Positions 41,243 to 51,147 of a stretch of 64,000 nucleotides of DNA are shown here, one piece after another. The position numbers and the translations under genes are program-made. How positions within the stretch are numbered: the first letter of the stretch is position 1; every line of letters begins with the position of its first letter. Origin of the DNA: Vibrio sp. S17_S38 (lineage in GTDB: Bacteria > Pseudomonadota > Gammaproteobacteria > Enterobacterales > Vibrionaceae); NCBI RefSeq assembly GCF_014694375.1, contig NZ_JAAUWW010000012.1:55868-119867 (forward strand), read 5' to 3'. A model generated the notes under the pieces. The model was not told the origin of the DNA and made no database searches. It worked only from the letters and a program-made list of their open reading frames with translations.

Positions 41243-41374
41243 AATACTCGAAGTAATTGAAGTTGCAGAAACGAAGCCCCATGAGCTTAGCTAGTCTATG
41301 TAATTGGGGTGAGTGAACGTAGCCAACTATTGTTTGTAAAGAACAAAACTGCAGCTTCAAGTAAGGCGAGTATA
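41243..41374 (+). repeat. ERIC (IRU) element, about 132 bp
   Basis: Ends AATACTCG (41243-41250) and CGAGTATA (41367-41374) are nearly perfect terminal inverted repeats. The interior has GAAGCCCCATGAGCTTAG and, further on, TGTAATTGGGGTGAGTGAACG, which line up with the two classical ERIC primer regions. The right arm reads CTGCAGCTTCAAGTAAGGCG. The element is an imperfect palindrome that would fold as one hairpin in RNA. Confidence 0.85.
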
Positions 41375-41479
41375 AGAACTGAAAACTATAATTCGATCGG
41401 ATATAAACCGACATAGCTTTTTTATATTAAAGATAGTTCTTTAATTCGAAAAAGTCCCCCCGAACTTGCTTGCCATAGC

Positions 41480-41520
41480 TTCCCCTGCCACTTTGTGATG
41501 TTGCAGGGGAATTTTCTTTT
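41480..41520 (+). terminator. Terminator downstream of murQP
   Basis: A 9-bp stem TTCCCCTGC (41480-41488) / GCAGGGGAA (41503-41511), followed by TTTTCTTTT. Confidence 0.88.
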
Positions 41521-41547
41521 CTATATGACAACCCCTTCATTTCAAAG

Positions 41548-41574
41548 GACTGTAACTTCAAGTAAGAAGGTATA
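41548..41574 (+). repeat. Solo ERIC-like right end
   Basis: CTGTAACTTCAAGTAAG followed by AGGTATATA parallels the right arm of the ERIC copy at 41243-41374, about 70 bp upstream of ansA. No left arm is found. Confidence 0.45.
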
Positions 41575-41645
41575 TACTTGCCGTCTGTTCCTATCCACAC
41601 TATATCGCTAAAGTTTCCAGCTTCGCGATGGCAAGAGTTTTAACT

Positions 41646-42659
41646 ATGACAAGAAAACATATTTACGTGGCCTACACTGGCGGCACAATTGGCATGAAAC
41701 GATCATCACATGGCTATATTCCTGCCGATGGTTTTATGACTCAACAGCTTGAAGCTATGCCTGAATTCCACCGTGAAGAAATGCCTTTATTCACAGTGCA
41801 TGAATATTCGCCTTTGATGGATTCATCGGATATGACGCCAAATGATTGGCAACATATCGCTGATGATATTTATGCTAACTACGATAAATATGACGGTTTT
41901 GTGATTCTGCATGGCACGGATACCATGGCGTATACCGCATCAGCATTATCGTTTATGTTCGAAAACTTAGGCAAACCAGTCATTGTTACCGGCTCTCAAA
42001 TTCCGCTGGCTGAATTACGATCTGACGGCCAAGCAAACCTTTTAAATGCACTACACATTGCTGCAAATTACCCCATCAATGAAGTTACGTTATTTTTTAA
42101 TAACCAACTGATGAGAGGCAATCGCAGTACTAAATCTCGCGCCGATGGATTTAGTGCATTTAGCTCACCAAACTTACCGGTATTGCTTGAGGCTGGGATT
42201 AGCATACAAGTCAGTAATCCAGAGCTAATCAATAAAAAACCAAATGGTGAATTCAAAGTTCACACTATTACGCCCCAACCTATTGGCGTGATCACCATGT
42301 ATCCTGGTATCTCTCATGAAGTTATTCGAAATACGCTTCGACAACCAGTAAATGCGATGATTTTGCTTACTTTTGGCGTTGGTAACGCACCACAAAATAA
42401 AGACATGCTAGCGCATTTAAAAGAAGCATCTGAACGTGGTGTAATTGTGATGAATCTAACCCAATGTCTAGCTGGAAAAGTGAATATGGATGGTTATGCG
42501 ACCGGCGTTTCTTTAGCTGAAGCTGGTGTGATCAGCGGTTACGATATGACGCACGAAGCGGCATTAGCTAAATTACACTATCTACTAAGTAAGAACTTAA
42601 GCTACGAAGAAATTAAAGTACAGATGAAACAAGTATTGCGTGGAGAAATGAGTTTATAA
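41646..42659 (+). CDS. ansA: Cytoplasmic L-asparaginase I
   Basis: Type I asparaginase, 337 aa. Catalytic Thr regions YVAYTGGTIGMKRS (N-terminus) and HGTDTMAYTASALSFM are intact, as is IVTGSQIPLAELRSDG. No signal peptide, in line with the cytoplasmic form. ATG 41646 gives the E. coli-like N-terminus and has GCAAGAG 8 nt upstream; an in-frame ATG 18 nt earlier is possible. Confidence 0.96.
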   Translation: MTRKHIYVAYTGGTIGMKRSSHGYIPADGFMTQQLEAMPEFHREEMPLFTVHEYSPLMDSSDMTPNDWQHIADDIYANYDKYDGFVILHGTDTMAYTASALSFMFENLGKPVIVTGSQIPLAELRSDGQANLLNALHIAANYPINEVTLFFNNQLMRGNRSTKSRADGFSAFSSPNLPVLLEAGISIQVSNPELINKKPNGEFKVHTITPQPIGVITMYPGISHEVIRNTLRQPVNAMILLTFGVGNAPQNKDMLAHLKEASERGVIVMNLTQCLAGKVNMDGYATGVSLAEAGVISGYDMTHEAALAKLHYLLSKNLSYEEIKVQMKQVLRGEMSL

Positions 42660-42714
42660 AGACACAATCAGTATGCTAATTCTTATCTTTTATTAAAAAT
42701 TAGTCCGCGACTTG

Positions 42715-42754
42715 AAAAGATAAAGCGATAATCACATTCATCGCTTTATCTTTT
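42715..42754. terminator. Bidirectional terminator between ansA and yeaC
   Basis: A perfect 15-bp stem (AAAAGATAAAGCGAT 42715-42729 with its complement 42740-42754), with A-rich and T-rich ends, between convergent genes. Confidence 0.95.
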
Positions 42755-42766
42755 ATTTCCGGAATT

Positions 42767-43048
42767 TTAATGCGTCACTTTTACTCGAACAATATCTTCT
42801 TGACCTTCAGAAAATTGCTTTTTCAATTCGGCTTTTGATTTAAATGTCACTTCACCACCAGCAGCCACACTCATATGTTGAGGGTCATGGTTATTTTTTG
42901 ATTGGTATAACATCACCGCTTGCATACAAGAATCACGTAGCTCTTTAGAAATCGGGGTACCATCTAACCAACGGCCAGTTTCAATCGCATAATTAAGTCT
43001 GTCATATACTTCAGGTGTCATCGCATTTAATAGCTGCTCAACATTCAT
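42767..43048 (-). CDS. yeaC: YeaC family protein (DUF1315)
   Basis: A 93-aa soluble protein (LNAMTPEVYDRLNYAIETGRWLDGTPIS) matching YeaC. Function unknown. 10 nt after msrB on the same strand; the msrB-yeaC pairing next to gapA is also seen in E. coli (yeaA/msrB region). Confidence 0.93.
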   Translation of the reverse strand: MNVEQLLNAMTPEVYDRLNYAIETGRWLDGTPISKELRDSCMQAVMLYQSKNNHDPQHMSVAAGGEVTFKSKAELKKQFSEGQEDIVRVKVTH

Positions 43049-43058
43049 ATCTAAATCC

Positions 43059-43442
43059 TTATTGATTAAAACTCAAAGAGACGGAGTTGACGCAAAACCG
43101 TTGACCAGTTGTATCAATCGGCCCATCTTGAAAGACGTGGCCAAGATGACTCTCACAATTAGCGCACCGAATTTCGATACGATGCATCCCATGGCTAGTA
43201 TCTTTCAAGTACTTAACCGCATCTTTATTAATAGCCGCATCAAAACTTGGCCAGCCACAACCAGAGTCAAACTTATCTTCTGATCGAAATAAATCGGCCT
43301 GACAACAAGTACATTGATAAATACCTGTCTCTTTATTGTGTAGCAATGTTCCTGAATATGGGGCTTCGGTTCCACCTTCACGACATACTCGATATTGTTC
43401 ATCGCTAAGTTCTGCCTGCCATTCTTGATTTGTTTTTTCCAT
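43059..43442 (-). CDS. msrB: Peptide-methionine (R)-S-oxide reductase MsrB
   Basis: Reduces methionine-R-sulfoxide in proteins. 127 aa from ATG 43442, with an AAAGGA site 6 nt upstream; the longer open frame upstream lacks such a site. Zinc Cys pairs are CTCC and CANC, and DSGCGWPSF and RFCVNSVSL (catalytic Cys) are present. No signal peptide. Confidence 0.96.
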   Translation of the reverse strand: MEKTNQEWQAELSDEQYRVCREGGTEAPYSGTLLHNKETGIYQCTCCQADLFRSEDKFDSGCGWPSFDAAINKDAVKYLKDTSHGMHRIEIRCANCESHLGHVFQDGPIDTTGQRFCVNSVSLSFNQ

Positions 43443-44870
<1,428 letters not shown>

Positions 44871-44921
44871 GCATTAGCATAGACTTTCTTTGAAAGATCT
44901 TCTTTTGAAGACAAGCTAGTG

Positions 44922-44948
44922 AAAGGCGACCCTTGTGTCGCCTTTTTT
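44922..44948 (+). terminator. Terminator after gapA
   Basis: A 9-bp stem AAAGGCGAC / GTCGCCTTT with 6-nt loop and T6. Confidence 0.95.
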
Positions 44949-45050
44949 AGTTTTTAACTGACTCGGTATATCGATATTCGTTTCTCGAACAGCAAACATC
45001 TTTGAGAAATAAACTCGAATAATGAGCCACACGTTACGAGGAATATTTCT

Positions 45051-45935
45051 ATGAATTTAACCGAACTCCCTGTCATCAATGCCCTATCCAATTGTGTCAC
45101 TATCGTACAAAAAGAAGGCATCAAAATTATTCATGTTCAACATGATAAAGCCGAAGCTGCTATCTCGCTTTTCGGTGGTCACGTCCTGTCTTTTAAACCA
45201 ACGAACCAGCCTGATCTTATTTGGATGAGTAACAGCGCTATTTTTGACGGCAAGACACCATTACGTGGTGGTATTCCAGTTTGTTGGCCTTGGTTTGGTC
45301 GAGTCTCTAATCCTGGTCATGGATTTGCACGTTCAAGCGAATGGAGACTAATAGAGCATAAAGAGAATGAGCACGGTGTTATCGTTAGCCTTGGTCTTCT
45401 ACCAAACGAAAATACGCTAGAAGTTTGGCCGTATCAATTTGATCTGGTACTTAACGTAGAAGTTTCTGACACTCTGAAAGTAACTCTGGTTTCTACCAAT
45501 ACTGATGACAAAGCATGGAATTTTTCTGGTGCACTTCACAGCTATTTCAATATCGCGGATATTAATCAAACCAAGATTACTGGTATGGGTGAGCATTACA
45601 CCGATAGTTTACAAAATGGTAAAGCTTGCTTAGGCGGAACCGCATTAAGTTTCAAAGCCGGTGTTGACCGTGTTTACACTCAGCCTGAAGCCTGTATCAA
45701 CATTTCCGACCCTCAAAATAAACGAGAAATTACCGTAAAAAATCAAGGTGAAAACTCAGCCGTTATTTGGAATCCATGGGAACTGGCAATTAGCATGGCT
45801 GATATGAATGATGATGGATACCAAACCATGGTATGCGTAGAATCGACGATTCATGCGACTCATCTTGAAGAAGGTAATATTCTTCAACCAGGTGAAAGCC
45901 ATGAGCTGGTCACTGAGATTGGACTCAAAGTATAA
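45051..45935 (+). CDS. yeaD: D-hexose-6-phosphate mutarotase (YeaD)
   Basis: A 294-aa aldose-1-epimerase-fold enzyme that interconverts hexose-6-phosphate anomers. GGIPVCWPWFGR, NPGHGFARSSEWRL (His) and LHSYFNIADI (His) are family hallmarks, and VWNPW-like IWNPWE is present. Downstream of gapA as in E. coli, but separated by a terminator. Confidence 0.95.
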   Translation: MNLTELPVINALSNCVTIVQKEGIKIIHVQHDKAEAAISLFGGHVLSFKPTNQPDLIWMSNSAIFDGKTPLRGGIPVCWPWFGRVSNPGHGFARSSEWRLIEHKENEHGVIVSLGLLPNENTLEVWPYQFDLVLNVEVSDTLKVTLVSTNTDDKAWNFSGALHSYFNIADINQTKITGMGEHYTDSLQNGKACLGGTALSFKAGVDRVYTQPEACINISDPQNKREITVKNQGENSAVIWNPWELAISMADMNDDGYQTMVCVESTIHATHLEEGNILQPGESHELVTEIGLKV

Positions 45936-45966
45936 AGCGAAAAGTAAGATCCGAGTGATAAGATTA

Positions 45967-46049
45967 GAGAGCCGAAAGATTTAAAAAGCAACATCTGAAA
46001 AATGAATAGGTCACTTCCCTTGCTTTAGATGATCTACTTTTCGGCTCTC
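45967..46049. repeat. Long-loop inverted repeat downstream of yeaD
   Basis: GAGAGCCGAAAG (45967-45978) pairs with CTTTTCGGCTCTC (46037-46049), with one bulge. Inner ATCT/AGAT and CATCT/AGATG segments can extend the structure. No T-run follows, so a simple terminator is not obvious. Confidence 0.5.
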
Positions 46050-46158
46050 ACAGCAAAGCACACTCACTACGGCTTACTATCTGTTATAAATATTCCTTTA
46101 AAAACCACTAAAACTCACTAGAATACCCTTTCACTCAAAAACGACGATATCAATAGCT

Positions 46159-46989
46159 ATGTCTTACCAATGTCCACTTTGCCACCATACTCTTATCGCT
46201 CGTACTGGCGGTTTTCAATGCGACAATAACCACCAGTTTGATAACGCCAAAGAAGGCTATGTCAATTTGATGCCTGTGCAACATAAACGCTCAAAGCAAC
46301 CGGGTGACAATGTTGATATGATGCAAGCTCGCCGTCGTTTCCTAGCATCAGATAGTTACCATCCGATGCGTGAAGCAATGACTCAACTTTGCTTAAAACA
46401 TACTAGAAATACATCTTTCCAAGTATTGGACATTGGTTGTGGCGAAGGTTATTACACCGCTTATTTAGCTGAACAAATCACATCAGAATCAGATCAAGCG
46501 ACATGCTATGGTTTGGATATATCAAAAGTCGCTATTCGATATGCAGCCAAACGTTATAGTACCCAAAATATGCAATTTTGTGTCGCCTCTAGCCATCGCC
46601 TTCCTTTCGCAGATAATAGTCTTGATGCTGTAGTTAAGATTTATGCCCCATGTCAGGCACAAGAGCTTGAAAGAGTATTAACATCTTCAGGTGTGGTTAT
46701 TACCGTCACGCCCGCTGCACGTCATTTGTATCAACTTAGAGAACTTGTTTATCTTGAAGTACGCTTACACGATGAAGTGGCAGAAATCATAGAAGGATTT
46801 GAATTAATCGAAGAATCTAAATTAAGCTATGAAATGATATTAAACGGTGAACAAGCGGATGACTTACTACAAATGACTCCTTTTGCATGGAAAGCCAATG
46901 AAGCCTTACGGGCTCAATTAAAAACCGCTACACAATTTAATTGCGAAGCGGATTTTATGTTACGAGTATACCAAAAAGCAACCGCTTAA
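46159..46989 (+). CDS. rlmA: 23S rRNA (guanine(745)-N(1))-methyltransferase
   Basis: SAM-dependent methylation of G745 in 23S rRNA. 276 aa: an N-terminal zinc finger CPLCHHTL...GGFQCDNNHQFD (CxxC...C...H), then a Rossmann methyltransferase with motif I VLDIGCGEGYYTAYL and YGLDISKVAIRYAAKR. Its stop is 5 nt from the convergent endA stop, with no terminator between. Confidence 0.95.
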   Translation: MSYQCPLCHHTLIARTGGFQCDNNHQFDNAKEGYVNLMPVQHKRSKQPGDNVDMMQARRRFLASDSYHPMREAMTQLCLKHTRNTSFQVLDIGCGEGYYTAYLAEQITSESDQATCYGLDISKVAIRYAAKRYSTQNMQFCVASSHRLPFADNSLDAVVKIYAPCQAQELERVLTSSGVVITVTPAARHLYQLRELVYLEVRLHDEVAEIIEGFELIEESKLSYEMILNGEQADDLLQMTPFAWKANEALRAQLKTATQFNCEADFMLRVYQKATA

Positions 46990-46994
46990 CTACT

Positions 46995-47726
46995 CTATTG
47001 CTTTAAGCAACGGTCAGCCAAAATTGAATTAGTATTATGCTGATATTTTTCAACAATTTTGGCTTTATCGCATTCAAACTTTGTCACTGGATATCGCTTA
47101 TCCCAAGCGGTAAAAAGTTGTCTCTGCTGTTTACTAATCTTAAAACTTGGATACGTCGTATCAAAATAAAGATAAGTACGAGCAATCAAACCACGAGCAT
47201 GCTCCGGTGGTTGCGCTTTACGATTGTCGACATGAAAATCACACGAACCAAAATCACTTTTTGTGCCTGATAACATTTGGAAATTATAGTTCGAACGATA
47301 AGCATTAACTGAGCCTACTGCAGCATATAAATTGTAGCCATCGGCTTGCATCAAACGAAAATCTTTACTCGCTTTGGTGGCACATTTACGACCTTTAAAC
47401 GGCTTTCCTTTTGATACACATTGCGCATCGCCTTCTCGCCATTCTTTAAAACTACGACCAAAATTTTCCGCAGGAACAATGTGTTCAAACTCAATCCGTT
47501 GAGATCGCTTTACATACAAAGAATCATCAAAACTTGATGGAAGTTGAGTCTGCTTTTTGGCATTAAAGGGAATATCACAATAGACCGTACGACGAACAGT
47601 ATTTTGATTATAGACTTCACTCATCAATAAGCGCTTAGCTTTAGAAAATGAATCAATACTAGTATTAGGAGAAGCAAAAGCCATCGCAGGAAATGTGAGC
47701 GCGACAACGGAAAGCAATAATTTCAT
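46995..47726 (-). CDS. endA: Periplasmic deoxyribonuclease I (EndA)
   Basis: A 243-aa endonuclease with a signal peptide (MKLLLSVVALTFPAMAFA). The conserved RIEFEHIVPAENFG motif carries the catalytic His, and RSNYNFQMLSGTKSDFGSC and HARGLIARTYLYF follow. Cys pairs suggest disulfides. In V. cholerae the equivalent enzymes degrade extracellular DNA and limit natural transformation. Confidence 0.95.
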   Translation of the reverse strand: MKLLLSVVALTFPAMAFASPNTSIDSFSKAKRLLMSEVYNQNTVRRTVYCDIPFNAKKQTQLPSSFDDSLYVKRSQRIEFEHIVPAENFGRSFKEWREGDAQCVSKGKPFKGRKCATKASKDFRLMQADGYNLYAAVGSVNAYRSNYNFQMLSGTKSDFGSCDFHVDNRKAQPPEHARGLIARTYLYFDTTYPSFKISKQQRQLFTAWDKRYPVTKFECDKAKIVEKYQHNTNSILADRCLKQ

Positions 47727-47802
47727 ATTTAGATCCTTATTTCCCTCCTATTGTAATGACTTTTTAATGCTTTACTAATACTTATAAAATCAAAACCATC
47801 AA

Positions 47803-47824
47803 TTGATAATAATTATCATTCATT
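47803..47824. promoter_or_regulatory. Fur box upstream of the chaN-like gene
   Basis: TGATAATAATTATCATTCA fits the Fur consensus GATAATGATAATCATTATC closely in its centre. It is about 75 bp upstream of the lipoprotein gene, which fits iron repression. Confidence 0.8.
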
Positions 47825-47896
47825 GCCATTAACTGAAATATTGGATAAGCTCTGATCTCGATTTAGACATCTACCACAGAGCAAGGAAATACCATC

Positions 47897-48892
47897 GTGG
47901 GTAAAATAAAATCATCTAAATGCATATTAGGATTATTAAGTTTGAGCTTACTTGTTGGTTGCTCTGCTGCTCCTCAATCTTCATCAGATAATCAATCATC
48001 TGCGGCTGAAACATCTCAAATAAGCAGCTTTTATGACTTCCAGTTATATTCAAAAACTGGACAAGTAATTAGTCTCAATTCTTTTGCAGAGCAGGCTCAA
48101 AAGGCAGATGTTATTTTAGTTGGCGAATGGCACACTCATTCGGGAGTACATCGATTTCAAACTCAATTATTGCAAACTTTAATAAAACAACCCCGTGATG
48201 TGGCGTTATCAATGGAGCAATTTAGTCGCGATAAACAAGCGGTAGTGGATGAATATGTGCGTGGAGAAATTGGCGAGCAAGCACTTATCAATAATGGTAA
48301 TGCTTGGCCAAATTATGAAAGTGATTATCGACCTTTAGTTGAATTAGCCAAATCTAATCACATTGATATCATTGCGTCTAATGCACCTAAAGTAATGGTG
48401 CAATGTATAGCAAAACAAGGTTTAAGCTATTTAGACAATCAGACTCAAGACCGACGTGCGCTGGTCGCAAAAAACATTTCAACGGCTGACACTCCATATA
48501 AACAAAAATTCATGTCATCCATGCATCATGGCAACGCTGATCAAAATGAAAAGCAATATGCTGCGCAAGCAACTTGGGATGAAACAATGGCTGAAAGTAT
48601 CGTCGATTACTTGGCTCAATATCCAACGAAACAAGTTATGCATATTGCTGGCATGTTTCATACAGAAGGAGGGCTCGGAACTGCTGCAGCAATTCTACGT
48701 CTTAATCCTAAATTGAAAATTCTAGTCATTACTCCAAGTGATAAAATGGTGCCCGACTCACCAGACTATCAATTGCAGGTTCTTGCCCCACCCACCCGAT
48801 TTGTCAAAGCAGATAATCGCATGGCAGCATACAAAACCCTTGGAAAACGCAGTAACAACCTTGATTGTAGAGCGAACCAGCCTACTAAATGA
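47897..48892 (+). CDS. ChaN-family lipoprotein, putative heme/iron-related
   Basis: A 331-aa lipoprotein: basic N-terminus, hydrophobic stretch and lipobox LVGC (C22), then a Ser/Gln-rich linker and a ChaN-type domain with VILVGEWHTHSGVH (family GE-H motif), SMEQFSRDKQ and HIAGMFHTEGGLG. Campylobacter ChaN binds heme and is iron-regulated. GTG start with AAGGAA upstream. The Fur box supports a role under iron limitation; the exact substrate is not known. Confidence 0.88.
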   Translation: MGKIKSSKCILGLLSLSLLVGCSAAPQSSSDNQSSAAETSQISSFYDFQLYSKTGQVISLNSFAEQAQKADVILVGEWHTHSGVHRFQTQLLQTLIKQPRDVALSMEQFSRDKQAVVDEYVRGEIGEQALINNGNAWPNYESDYRPLVELAKSNHIDIIASNAPKVMVQCIAKQGLSYLDNQTQDRRALVAKNISTADTPYKQKFMSSMHHGNADQNEKQYAAQATWDETMAESIVDYLAQYPTKQVMHIAGMFHTEGGLGTAAAILRLNPKLKILVITPSDKMVPDSPDYQLQVLAPPTRFVKADNRMAAYKTLGKRSNNLDCRANQPTK

Positions 48893-48898
48893 CCCAAT

Positions 48899-48932
48899 AA
48901 AAATGCCGTTAACTTGATATAAGCTAACGGCA
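48899..48932 (-). terminator. Terminator downstream of ycgN
   Basis: TGCCGTTA (48904-48911) / TAACGGCA (48925-48932). Read on the minus strand it is followed by TTTTTATT; it may also end the lipoprotein gene. Confidence 0.75.
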
Positions 48933-49024
48933 ACAAATTGGCTACATATTTTAATTATATGGTTTTTTATTAATTCTGATTAGCTCTCCGACAAGAACAA
49001 ACCCTTTATAAACCTTGATTCTAC

Positions 49025-49465
49025 TTACTTGCGGTTAGGGTGATTCAAAATGTGCGATTCCCAATCTATTACATCAATTTCATATACCACTTTATTACGC
49101 ACACTTTCACCCGCAGCGTGCATGGCAGATTTTGATCCTGTGATTAATGGATGCCATTCAGGAAGTGGTTTATTTTCAGCTAATAAGCGGTATGAACACG
49201 TTTCTGGTAGCCAATTAAACTCATCAATTTTATCGCGCGTTAATTTCAGGCACTCTTCACCAGATTCAAAACGATTAGGATAATCTTTACAACCACAGGT
49301 CTTACTATTCAACCAACTACAAGCAACATTGGTGTAATACACTTCATCGCTGTCTTCATCCATCAACTTATGCAAACAACATTTACCACAACCATCACAC
49401 AGAGATTCCCACTCTTGCTCGGTCATTTGTTGTAGGGTTTTACTTTGCCAGAATGGAGTTGTCAT
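49025..49465 (-). CDS. ycgN: YcgN family cysteine-cluster protein (UPF0260)
   Basis: A 146-aa protein with [31 protein letters not shown] and [10 protein letters not shown]. The spaced cysteines suggest a metal or Fe-S site. Function unknown. Its start lies 175 bp from another, unrelated-size Cys-cluster gene on the opposite strand. Confidence 0.93.
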   Translation of the reverse strand: MTTPFWQSKTLQQMTEQEWESLCDGCGKCCLHKLMDEDSDEVYYTNVACSWLNSKTCGCKDYPNRFESGEECLKLTRDKIDEFNWLPETCSYRLLAENKPLPEWHPLITGSKSAMHAAGESVRNKVVYEIDVIDWESHILNHPNRK

Positions 49466-49639
49466 GCTAGTTGCCTGTAAACTAAGGATTCAAGTATGTA
49501 ACCTGATCCAAGATATTCTTAAATAATAGAGAGGCTGCGTTTTATACGCTCATTTGTTGTAAACATCAAGTTAGGCTAGGTTAACTTGCCCTCTTTTGCT
49601 ACTATCTGCGCCCAGTTTTATTGATTCAGGTATAAGAAA

Positions 49640-49888
49640 ATGGATTGTCGCTTAGGCTGTGGAGCCTGTTGTATCGCTCCTAGCATATCATCCTCTATTC
49701 CCGGAATGCCTAAGGGTAAACCGGCGGGTGTACGCTGTGTTCAATTAAATGACGATAACTTATGTCAGCTATTTGGACAACCTGAACGCCCTGCTGTTTG
49801 CCATCAATTTAAAGCGGATAAAGAAATTTGCGGCAATGATTCTATACAAGCAATTCAAATCATTACTGAATTAGAGCTCCTGACATAA
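49640..49888 (+). CDS. YkgJ-family small cysteine-cluster protein
   Basis: An 82-aa protein starting MDCRLGCGACCIAPSISSSIPGMP, with more Cys at about 33, 42, 54 and 64. This is the YkgJ/CxxCxxCC type predicted to bind zinc or an Fe-S cluster. Function unknown. It ends 17 nt from the convergent recR stop. Confidence 0.88.
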   Translation: MDCRLGCGACCIAPSISSSIPGMPKGKPAGVRCVQLNDDNLCQLFGQPERPAVCHQFKADKEICGNDSIQAIQIITELELLT

Positions 49889-49905
49889 TATTAACGTAAC
49901 GGCCA

Positions 49906-50505
49906 CTACAGCTTTAATCTGCCTAATAACGAATGCGATAATGTAGTTCCATCGACCAACTCAAGCTCTCCGCCCATAGGGACACCATGTGCAATTCGAC
50001 TCGCATTTACTTCGTGAGCCTTGCAAAGCTGCGCAATATAATGAGCGGTCGCTTCACCTTCTACTGTTGGGTTCGTGGCTAAGATCACTTCAGTGATATC
50101 ACCTTGAGCAAGTCGATAATCGAGTAAATCTAATCCAATATCGCTTGGCCCAATCCCATCAAGTGGCGACAAGTGCCCCATTAAGACGAAATATCGCCCG
50201 GAAAACTGCCCTGTTGCTTCAATAGCGGCAATATCTGCTGGCGTTTCGACTACGCACATTTGGCCATTTACTTGGCGCTTAGGATTAGTGCATATATGAC
50301 AAGTATCTTGCTCCGTGAAGGTTCTGCACTGTGAGCAATGACCAATTTCTGTCATCGCTTGAGATAAGGCTTCAGCCAGTTGCAAGCCGCCTTTACGATT
50401 ACGTTGCAGTAAGTGAAAAGCCATACGTTGAGCAGATTTTGGGCCGACTCCCGGTAAGCAACGAAGAGCTTCCATTAATTGTTCCAGCATACTACTTGTG
50501 CGCAT
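49906..50505 (-). CDS. recR: Recombination mediator RecR
   Basis: A 199-aa RecFOR component that helps load RecA on gapped DNA. HhH region [18 protein letters not shown], zinc Cys in [16 protein letters not shown], and Toprim ([24 protein letters not shown]) are all intact. Third gene after dnaX and ybaB, but a strong hairpin separates it from ybaB. Confidence 0.97.
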   Translation of the reverse strand: MRTSSMLEQLMEALRCLPGVGPKSAQRMAFHLLQRNRKGGLQLAEALSQAMTEIGHCSQCRTFTEQDTCHICTNPKRQVNGQMCVVETPADIAAIEATGQFSGRYFVLMGHLSPLDGIGPSDIGLDLLDYRLAQGDITEVILATNPTVEGEATAHYIAQLCKAHEVNASRIAHGVPMGGELELVDGTTLSHSLLGRLKL

Positions 50506-50634
50506 TGGCTCTCTCTACATATGAACTAAAGTTGATCATTCTATACTGTCTCACTTGAAGTAGCACCGTTGCTTCTTATAAGCAAAAATGTACGACTAAC
50601 GGCCGCTTCAATTATTGTGGGTATAATCTAAATT

Positions 50635-50667
50635 AAAAAAGCAAAGCGCTAGTGGCTTTGCTTTTTT
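50635..50667. terminator. Terminator-like hairpin between ybaB and recR
   Basis: A 13-bp stem AAAAAAGCAAAGC (50635-50647) / GCTTTGCTTTTTT (50655-50667), 7-nt loop; T-rich on both strands. Confidence 0.9.
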
Positions 50668-50706
50668 ATAACAAAATGAACCTATAACTTAAAATGAATC
50701 TATCGC

Positions 50707-51036
50707 TTAAAATGGCATTTTCATACCAGGTGGCAATTGCATCCCACCAGTTACGCCAGCCATTTTTTCTTTTTGTGTTTCTTCAATACGGCGCGCTGCA
50801 TCATTAAAAGCGGCTGCAATCAGATCTTCAAGCATATCTTTATCATCTTCCATCAAGCTTGGGTCGATCTCAACACGACGAACACTGTGGCTACCTGTAA
50901 TGGTTACTTTTACAAGCCCTGCACCAGATTCACCAACGATTTCCATATTGGCAATTTCTTCTTGAAGCTTTTGCATACGCTCTTGCATTTGCTGAGCTTG
51001 CTTCATCATGTTGCCCATTCCACCTTTACCAAACAT
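50707..51036 (-). CDS. ybaB: Nucleoid-associated protein YbaB (EbfC family)
   Basis: 109 aa from [22 protein letters not shown], the same length as E. coli YbaB. Met/Gln-rich coiled coil, then [21 protein letters not shown], and a Met/Pro-rich end. DNA-binding dimer. The ATG at 51036 matches the family; an in-frame extension upstream is ignored. Downstream of dnaX. Confidence 0.96.
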   Translation of the reverse strand: MFGKGGMGNMMKQAQQMQERMQKLQEEIANMEIVGESGAGLVKVTITGSHSVRRVEIDPSLMEDDKDMLEDLIAAAFNDAARRIEETQKEKMAGVTGGMQLPPGMKMPF

Positions 51037-51147
51037 AGTCATCTCTCGTTTATAATGTTGAATATAGAAATATAGTTGGGTCAAAAATAACGTATTTCAA
51101 CCCAATAGAATAAGTTTCTTGCTCGTACTGACCCAACCGATTACCGA

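Larger units (their letters stand above)
41220..41645. other. Region between murP and ansA with ERIC element and terminator
   Basis: 426 bp. It contains an ERIC repeat (41243-41374), a terminator hairpin (41480-41520) and a solo ERIC end (about 41548-41574). An ORF of 67 codons across it on the minus strand is judged spurious. Confidence 0.7.

Noticed and set aside
41211..41414. 67-codon minus-strand ORF downstream of murP
   Set aside because: It spans the ERIC palindrome and has no supporting start context.
49025..49888. Facing Cys-cluster genes (ycgN and the YkgJ-like gene) as a metal-handling system
   Set aside because: Both families are widespread singletons, and convergence with recR and chaN gives no operon; the pairing may be chance.
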